Assembly (NCBI GenBank): GCA_951213105.1
Contig: OX578139.1
Coordinates: 69,189,754-69,253,753, forward strand
Origin: Amaurobius ferox
Taxonomy: Eukaryota > Arthropoda > Arachnida > Araneae > Amaurobiidae
Direction of reading: 5' to 3'
Length of the DNA: 64,000 bases
The position numbers were made by a program, and so were the translations under genes. The first letter of the stretch is position 1. Each line of letters begins with the position of its first letter. The notes beneath the pieces were generated by a model. It ran no database searches and was not told the DNA's origin. It saw nothing but the letters and a program-made list of their open reading frames with translations. Of the stretch, positions 56,836 through 64,000 are shown piece after piece.

Positions 56836-57874
56836 AGATGGAGAGTTTCACACTAAATTTAAAATTCTTAATAATTAACTTGCTTTAAATATTCACCACC
56901 TTTTATTGAATTTATTTAATTTAATACATTCTTAACTTTCTTAAGTCATATTTTGATTTTTTCTGTAAACTACAACATTTAATGTGAAAAGTTAATCAAA
57001 ATTTTAATATGTTTAACTTTTCTTGTTTACTTACTGTACTGAGTATAATTTTCTTTCCCGTAAAGTCCAATGCTAAACTCCTTATTTTCCCGAAAATCAT
57101 CCAATGATGATCGACTTGACAATCCATGACGATTGACTGGTAGATTGTGATCGACTCATTGGGTAGCACTGCTCTAGAGATTAAGTTACATATCGATGTT
57201 CTGGAATCTTATATTTTTCTATCTCAAATTTCAGTCCTAGACGCCTTATCCTCAACAAACAACTCTACTCACATCAGGGACATTCAAGCACTTTACCTCA
57301 AACAATTAGCTTCAAATTCAGTTCACGTATAAATGTTATGTATAAAACTTTTATCTTAATTAATAATATTCATGTTTTATAACCCAAATTCAAGCAAATT
57401 ATTTAAAATTTTGTCTTGGAAGTTTTGTTATAGATTGAATACAGATACTAAATTAAAACAATTCTAGTTAGTTTTATCATAACTGAGTAAAACTGCATAT
57501 ATTCGTAGTTAATTAGCATAAATACAAACGCGTTTGTTAACTCTGTGAAAATCATTTTAATGCAATTTGATTTTGAAATAAAATTAGCATTGTATTGGCT
57601 GATTAAAAACTAAAACTTCACTTACACGAAGAGAATAAAATTTTAATTTAAGACTGCAGATTAAAATAAAAATTATGCATTAGAATAAAATAAACTGCGT
57701 ATAAGGAGATTTAGGTTAGTCATGATGGCAATAGTATTAGAATCTGAACTTATTTATTTACAAATTCATATGTACACGCATAAAGCCCAGTATAGAGGGA
57801 GCAGTTAGATACAAAATACATCATAAATTCGTAATGACAGCTTGCCTGCATGGCCCAAATAATGCCTTCTTATT

Positions 57875-57935
57875 CGGCCGAAACCATCCAACCTACCCGA
57901 AAGTGCTACGTATCTGTTTGGACGGCCGGGAAGTT
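57875..57935 (-). repeat. SINE tail fragment
   Basis: CCAACCTACCCGAAAGTGCT then GTTTGGACGGCCGGGAAG matches the tail region of the SINEs. Confidence 0.6.
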
Positions 57936-58054
57936 GTTATAATCTGCGAACAAAACTTGTATTTCCGTTTTTCATGGATAAGTGCTGAGTTGAAGGTAAG
58001 ACTGATAGTTAAGAATAGCTGCGGCCTAGGATCTGGATATCAAGAGAAATGATC

Positions 58055-59020
58055 AGCTTAGGTGTATTTTTTTTGGGCGGGGCTGTGTAACAAAATCATA
58101 CTGCGAAAGATCCACGATATGTAATGCGGTGTAGTTATCAGTTGCCAAAACAAATTCGTCACCAAAAAGATACATGCCAACGCTAACTGTTACGGCCCAA
58201 AGAACTGCGGTGTATTCAAGTTCATTTGAGTGATAATGAATCTCTGGAGAACTTAAAGTACGGCTAGCATATCCAATGATGTGACGTTTTCCATTATTTT
58301 CTTGCAAAGGGCAGGCATCAATCAAATGTTTATAGTCCAGGAGTGAAAATTACCAATGCAGCTGGAGTAGTGACTAATTATCAAAATTTTTCAAACGTTG
58401 ACTGTTATTCAGTGTTCAGACCAATTATTTTATACTTGAAATTTGATGTCGAAACTTGATGTTGTTCTTTTAAAAGTTGTGATAAGGGCTTGGTTATTGT
58501 TGCAAAATCCTTTATGTGTTTACGTAAGATGTTGCTGTTGGTGAAACCCAACAAATTTCGTACTTTATGTACTTCATGTACTTTGCGTACTTTATGTACA
58601 GAATATAAAGAAGTATAAACTTGTTTTATTGCTTTCGATAGAGTGGCCAGACCGTTAAAAAGTCCAAATAGCATTCTTAAGAATTTGTAATGACCATCGG
58701 GTGTTACAAATTCTATTTTGTGAATATCATCGGCATGCATTTTGATATGCGAAAATGAATGCTGATTTAATATCTACTTTCGACATATATTTCTTTCCAG
58801 CATTACGATAAATGGCATCACCCATATTGTCTATTGGTTGAGGGGCTTCGATTGTTCTTGCACAGTGGACAACAGTTCGAAGAGGTGTTGTGTCGCAAAA
58901 GGGTTGTTCTACTACAGAAGCAGAAACAGCGTATTGAGAATTTGAATGTTGGCAAACATTTTGTTTTATTTATTCAGAAATGTGATTTTTAATTGCAAAC
59001 GATGAGATTCTAGAAGTCGA
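58055..59020 (-). pseudogene. Ty3/Gypsy-type pol remnant (RT and RNase H pieces)
   Basis: Minus strand. Near 58740-58850 it reads NAGKKYMSKVDIKSAF (RT motif A region). 58405-58740 reads EFVTPDGHYKFLRMLFGLFN (RT after motif A), then jumps to VRNLLGFTNSNILRKHIKDF and ITKPLSQLLK (RT-RNase H connection). 58053-58325 reads IGYASRTLSSPEIHYHSNEL, EYTAVLWAV and LFGDEFVLATDNYTALHI (RNase H of the retrotransposon type). The YxDD catalytic segment is absent; in its place is a run of 9-base repeats. No protease, integrase or LTR was found. Shifts, stops and the deletion make it non-functional. Confidence 0.75.
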
Positions 59021-60078
59021 TGCGGCTTGCATAGTATAGAGTGATCATGCTGTAGTTAAATTTTTAATTCGATATTTGGAAATTTACCTATTGGATATTC
59101 TGAAGATGCAAAAAGGTCATCAAATTCCGAAAAAGGTTCTTTAATTTGGACTGTTCAAGAAAAGAAATGCATATACGAAATCAAATTTCAAAATGCTTCT
59201 CATAACGAGACAATCAACACTTCTGCTACTCTGGGTCTGCTATCATTACAGTTTAGCAACAATCAATTATAGTTAACTATATATTTTATATATTTTAAAA
59301 TCAAATGTTTCCTTAATCGATTACTCATTTAAAAATTATGGTTATTTTTAACACAATTTATATATCTAAAATTGTGCGGTGAATTTTAAATATTTTAAAG
59401 CATATTTAAAATATGTTCTGGCTTATATATTTTAACAAAAGAAATTAAAATATTTAATTGTCTATTGTATGCATAGAACTTGATATAGTAAAAAAAATAA
59501 AAAGTAAGTTTTCTTATAATCATATGTAAGTAGATAAAAAAACGCATTAGGACAGTGAAAACTTTATTTTGTTTCTATCCACTCTTTGTAGTATTATTGA
59601 TAAATTCATAAACAATTTATTATATATAACCTCTCAAATAATTTAAAGGGAGGGGGGGCCCATTATTTTATCTTTACATTGATGGACATGCAAGGGTTAC
59701 GCAACCCTACATTTTATAGGTAATTAAACAAATTGAAAACCCTGACAATTATTTTTATTTATATTAAATTAGCATTATTTAGAAAATATCTTAGATTCAG
59801 TTTTGAATAGCTTGGACATGTATCAAATGTGAATATGACCACGCACACATTTGTCCACGCCCATTTTATGCTTCTGAGAATTTGTTGTGGCATTGAAATA
59901 GTATTCATTTCTAATAAATATCGAAGATGGGGTAAATTTTTAAGCAGATGATCTTATTCCAAATCACTATTAACCCAAGTACGAAAATGACCAATAAACA
60001 ATACGGAAATTAAAATAGCTTTACGGTGTGAATTTTATATTGATACTAATTTTGTCATTTCAAATCTAAATTTAATCT
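59021..60078. other. AT-rich interval, no feature recognised
   Basis: No recognisable gene or repeat. Confidence 0.45.
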
Positions 60079-61494
60079 TTAATACTCTCCAACATAGTTT
60101 AATAGTATTTATGACTTTGGTCATTCTGTCTGTCTGTCTGTTCGTTCACACGATAACTACCGTAAAAATCTGATGTGGGCAACACATGATTTTCCTTATA
60201 TAATGCAATGAATTTACAGTTTTTACTGTAAAACAAAATAGGTTTTTCTTATAGTAGATAATTATATTCTTTCCAAGATATTGAATTTTCGACAATCAGT
60301 AGACATTTTCATTGATTTAGTGTCATTTTAATCCATTTGGCAAGATTTTCGTTAATTTGGCAACATTTCAAAAATTCGCTAAGTTGGCGACATTCCGCCA
60401 AATTCATCGCCAAAATCTCGCACACACACAGACACACACACACAGACATCACTTCAAAAGTGTTTGATTCGTGATCAGGGATGCTTGAAACGTGCTCTCC
60501 CGTCGAAAACTCGAATTCGAATTTTCGACCCCGTCACAATACTTTCCTTATACATTATGTATATAAGGAAAGTAAAAATGACTTCATCAAAATGAAATTT
60601 TAGTATGTTGACATGGTCTTTGGAACAGACCGGAATGAAAATGAATAACATCACCCAATTGGTTTCGGATTTAACCGGAGTTAAAAAATGAAATACATTG
60701 AACCCTGTGCCACTTAATTTTTCAAACATTTTTAAGCGAATTCACAAATTGCTTTGGAAATTTTAGAAAATATTCAAATTATCACGTAAAATGTGAAAAA
60801 GAATTTCGGAAAAAATATGTTGAGTAGTCTTTTAAATATAAATTGAAAGAATAATTAAACCCATGATATATGAAGAGATCACGTGACTCGTTGCAAAATA
60901 AAATATGGCATCCAATTTTTTCCACAATGTAAAGATCATGATGTTTGAAGATCTTTTACATTGATATTTTTTGCTACCCTCGTCATAAAACAGCTTTACT
61001 TTTGCGTATTATCTGTGTATCTAAATTCTGTGCCAACGCAATTTCAATATTTTTGATTTTAAATTATCACACAATTTTAATTATTCCTACAACGAAGATT
61101 AAATTTAATGCTATAATATAGCATTCAGAATGTAAACAAACCAAGCGATTGTAAAATGAGTTGCAAAAGAACTGCTGAATAATTTTCTAAGCCAAATTAT
61201 TTATTCTAAAGTCTGGCATATGAGTGATATTAATAAAATATTCATTGATTTTGAATAAAGAAGCCGCCAATTCATTTTTCGATGACGTCATTTAAATAAA
61301 GTTAATTTAGTGTAACTAGCGAAATTTCATACGAATTTTCTATTTTTCGAGTATAATAAATTACTGTAGTACTGTAATAATTTTAAAAATATCAATGGTG
61401 AATGTATCACATTTTCGAGATGTTGAAATAACTTTGCATTTCAGTTGGAAAGCGTTTCAAAATCGATGCTTTGTGCATGATTGATCTTTCTTGT
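60079..61494 (-). mobile_element. Family B element, minus strand, interrupted by family A
   Basis: 3' part at 60079-60168 and the rest at 60574-61494, ending in GATCTTTCTTGTT. Joining the two parts restores the family sequence ACTACCGTAAAAATGACTTC. One internal block only, as in the copy at 32119. A CRE-type TGACGTCA lies at 61283-61290. Confidence 0.85.
60169..60573 (+). mobile_element. Family A element, internally deleted, nested in B
   Basis: Both ends are intact (TCTGATGTGGGCAACACATG and ATATAAGGAAAG). About 550 bases are deleted between CGCCAAAATCTCG and the CA tract (near 60420). TAAAAA occurs on both sides, as a short target duplication or an ambiguous junction. Confidence 0.88.
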
Positions 61495-61605
61495 TTTATA
61501 GACCTAAAAGTCCTAGATACATTTTTAGACTACATCCATGTGGAAGTCCTGAATAAAGCTCAAAGAGGATAACATTATTTTATCTCCTCACAGAATACTA
61601 GAGGG

Positions 61606-61824
<219 letters not shown>

Positions 61825-61851
61825 TTAAATATTAAATATACTTCTGGTTTA

Positions 61852-63100
61852 AAAATTGCAACACCATGAAGGAATCGTCAGAATTGAATGAAATTTATTC
61901 CACAAGCGACCTGTATTGAAACAAATAAACAATTCAAGTTACAAAGCAAAAAAGCAATATTACATCTCGTAAATCAGTACTTCGTGAAGCCACCACGCGC
62001 TGAAAGGAGTGCTTCTATACGACGTGGCATCGAATCAAACAGATTTTGAATTTGTACCTAAAGAGAAGCAATCTAGATTGCTTCTATTCGAATTCAAGGT
62101 TAAGCTATATTAGTTACGGGACAAGCGTCACGAGCGATACGTCGACCGACAAAATCCCAGACATATTCAATATGCAGCATATCCTGTGAATAAGCAAGCC
62201 AAGGAAGAAGCTGTATCTGTTGTGCTGGAAATAAGTCTTAAACATTCCTAACAACATGTGGACGGGCATTGTCCTGTTGAAATACAGCTCCTGGAATGCG
62301 CTGAAGGAAGGGTACAACTTAAGGCTCCAGAACGTCTGTTATGTACCAGTTGCTGTTGAGATTACCCTCTGTTCTTAACAGCTGAGATCGTCCAAGATAC
62401 CCTATGGCGCCCCAGACCATCACGCTTGGCGTTCATCCAGTATGATGTTGGATAACGCACTCCGAAAGGTGGAGTTCACCGCTATAGCGTCAAACGTGGA
62501 TGCGACCATCATTATACCCCAAATTAAAGCGGTATTCATCGAAAAAAAGATTTGTTGCCAATTCGCATGCCAACGTTTATGTTGATGGGCCCATTGTAGC
62601 CACATGCGGCGATGGTTCTGCGTCAGGGGAATCCTGTACAGAAGAATTCTAGCATGCAGTCCCCTGTGAAGCAGACACAGACGAATTGTTGGAGCAGAAA
62701 ATGGCATACCTGTAGCAGTTCTCCAACGTTCTGTCAGCTATCGATATGAAGCTGTACTGTCCATCACTGCTATGTGGATAAGGTGTCTATCATCCCGTGC
62801 TGACGTAACATTCCGTCATCCACTGTCGGATTTGCGACTCGTCCGGTTCTCTTCAGTCCACTGCTTCCACACTCGCATCACTCTCGTGGCATTGCGATCC
62901 ATACGAGCTGCTATTGTACGAAAAGATAAAATCACGAAGGCTGATCATTCCCCCTTCACGAAGGCTGAGCATTCGCCCCCATTCAAACTATTTAAGTTAT
63001 TCATATAGTGCCCTCTGTCATCGTAGAGGCATAGTAACTTCTCATAACGTTACCTCTAGCAGACAAACATAGACTATTTTCGTCCCGCTACAGCTCTCTA
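61852..63100 (-). pseudogene. Second Tc1-like transposon with transposase pseudogene
   Basis: Minus-strand frames read FRTIAARMDRNATRVMRVWK (helix-turn-helix), GMPFSAPTIRLCLLHRGLHA, MWLQWAHQHKRWHANW, YNDGRIHV, VMVWGAIGYLG, GAVFQQDNARPHVVRN (second catalytic D) and IEYVWDFVGRRIARDA (catalytic E region). Stops and shifts are frequent, and the first catalytic D motif is damaged by a shift at FFSMNTALI. The left end AATTGCAACACCATGAAGGA looks like a terminal repeat; no right-end partner was found, so the right boundary is approximate. This is a different subfamily from the element at 33771. Confidence 0.78.
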
Positions 63101-64000
63101 TTAATACGGCTAAAACAGCAGTTCAGAGGTCGCTGCTTAGATCACGCATACGTGGTAACTCTAAAATTCATTTGCATAGCACACACTAATTTGCATTTGC
63201 TATAAGTTTCCGCTGAATCGCGTGTATATTGTTACAATTTTTACAAACATAAGTTTATATTGCATACATTATATGTCTGTGCGTCTCTACAGGCTGTCTT
63301 TATTTACTGTCTAATCTATATTTGTACTACTTACCAGCTGCGGTACCTGAAGCTCGCGATTAAAATTTTAATCTGTCACTTTGTAGGGTATTTCTTTGTA
63401 GGGTATGTAGGCATTTCTCTTTTTTAGCAGCCACAGCTAACGAAAAAAATGCCTCCTTCGCAGTCGTCAAAATTCTGAAAACAATAAATATTCATCTAAT
63501 TGGCAAAAACGATCTTATTTTCAATAGGTACATTTTTTACTATAGGTAGAGTATTCAAATGCTGAGGGTCATCTATTATAGTGGGGCCTATTTTCTCAAT
63601 CTCATCGACATTTCGTATAATTTTTGAAAATATATTTTATCCTTTCCTAACAGCACATCTGGACCTGAGAATTCATCTATATGCAGCATCCGTCTATCTG
63701 CTTCACAAAATTTAATGCATTTTTACAGTTCATACAATTCAAAATATACTATATGTATGGAAAAAATATTATATAACGGAGTTGAGATTTCGAAATCGAT
63801 ATTTTGGTATGTTTCCACATTTTGTGGATGGTAGAGGGCGATTCAAATATTTTCAGAAATACGGCTGTTTTTGCACATGCGTTTGTGATGTAGCTATCAA
63901 TGCAATTGAAATTTATAGTGGATGTACGTATGTGTCAATTATAACCTAAAATTATAAAATGTTCACGAAATTTACAGTTTGTGATTCACTATATTGTACA
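63101..64000. other. Interval without recognised feature
   Basis: No gene, RNA or repeat recognised. Confidence 0.45.

Overview
This is an AT-rich, repeat-dominated stretch of eukaryotic nuclear DNA with no convincing host protein-coding gene. The repeat content points to an arthropod, most likely a spider or other arachnid. The clues are an arthropod-like 5S rRNA sequence, Tc1-like transposons, canonical Penelope-like retroelements, and permuted GIY-YIG-RT Penelope-like elements of the Naiad type, a clade reported as abundant in spiders. The taxon is an inference. Nearly every open frame in the window is either a piece of a decayed transposable element or a chance reading of (CA)n/(TG)n repeats.

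Layout: 0-1.5 kb, head-to-head copies of a non-autonomous family (called B here). 2.4-2.8 kb, a SINE whose 5' head is a 5S rRNA. 3.8-7.1 kb, two copies of a second non-autonomous family (called A), then a Naiad endonuclease fragment (7.36-7.75 kb). 8.8-11.4 kb, a rearranged canonical Penelope-like element with RT, C-terminal GIY-YIG endonuclease, inverted pieces, a 42-bp minisatellite and a hammerhead ribozyme. 12.3-12.8 kb, a ZMYM1/hAT-like coding relic. 13.4-18.8 kb, B copies, a SINE with clear target duplications and an old A relic. 21.5-24.1 kb, a giant GC-richer foldback element. 25-27.5 kb, an A fragment, a 290-bp direct duplication and a B copy. 27.6-30.2 kb, the best Naiad-type element. 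32-35.1 kb, a B copy, a SINE, and a Tc1-like element inserted in a (TA)n tract. 36.9-38.3 kb, a second, more decayed Naiad-type element. 38.8-45.7 kb, a SINE and a cluster of five A copies in alternating orientation around a 30-bp minisatellite. 46.3-46.7 kb, a complete 5S rRNA sequence followed directly by a different tRNA-type SINE. 49.0-50.8 kb, tandem repeats. 58.0-59.0 kb, a Ty3/Gypsy pol remnant. 60.1-61.5 kb, a B copy split by an A copy. 61.6-63.1 kb, an (AT)n array and a second Tc1-like pseudogene.

Nothing here forms a host operon or pathway; the genes interact only as transposon machinery and its passengers. Autonomous elements (Penelope-like, Naiad, Tc1, Gypsy, hAT-like) are all broken by frameshifts, stops or deletions. 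Short non-autonomous elements (A, B, SINEs) are better preserved. The most informative features are the 5S-tRNA composite SINEs, the permuted Naiad element, the hammerhead ribozyme next to a sister copy that has lost exactly its core, the foldback element with an expanded GC-rich repeat in one arm, and the nested A-in-B insertion that fixes the A element ends.
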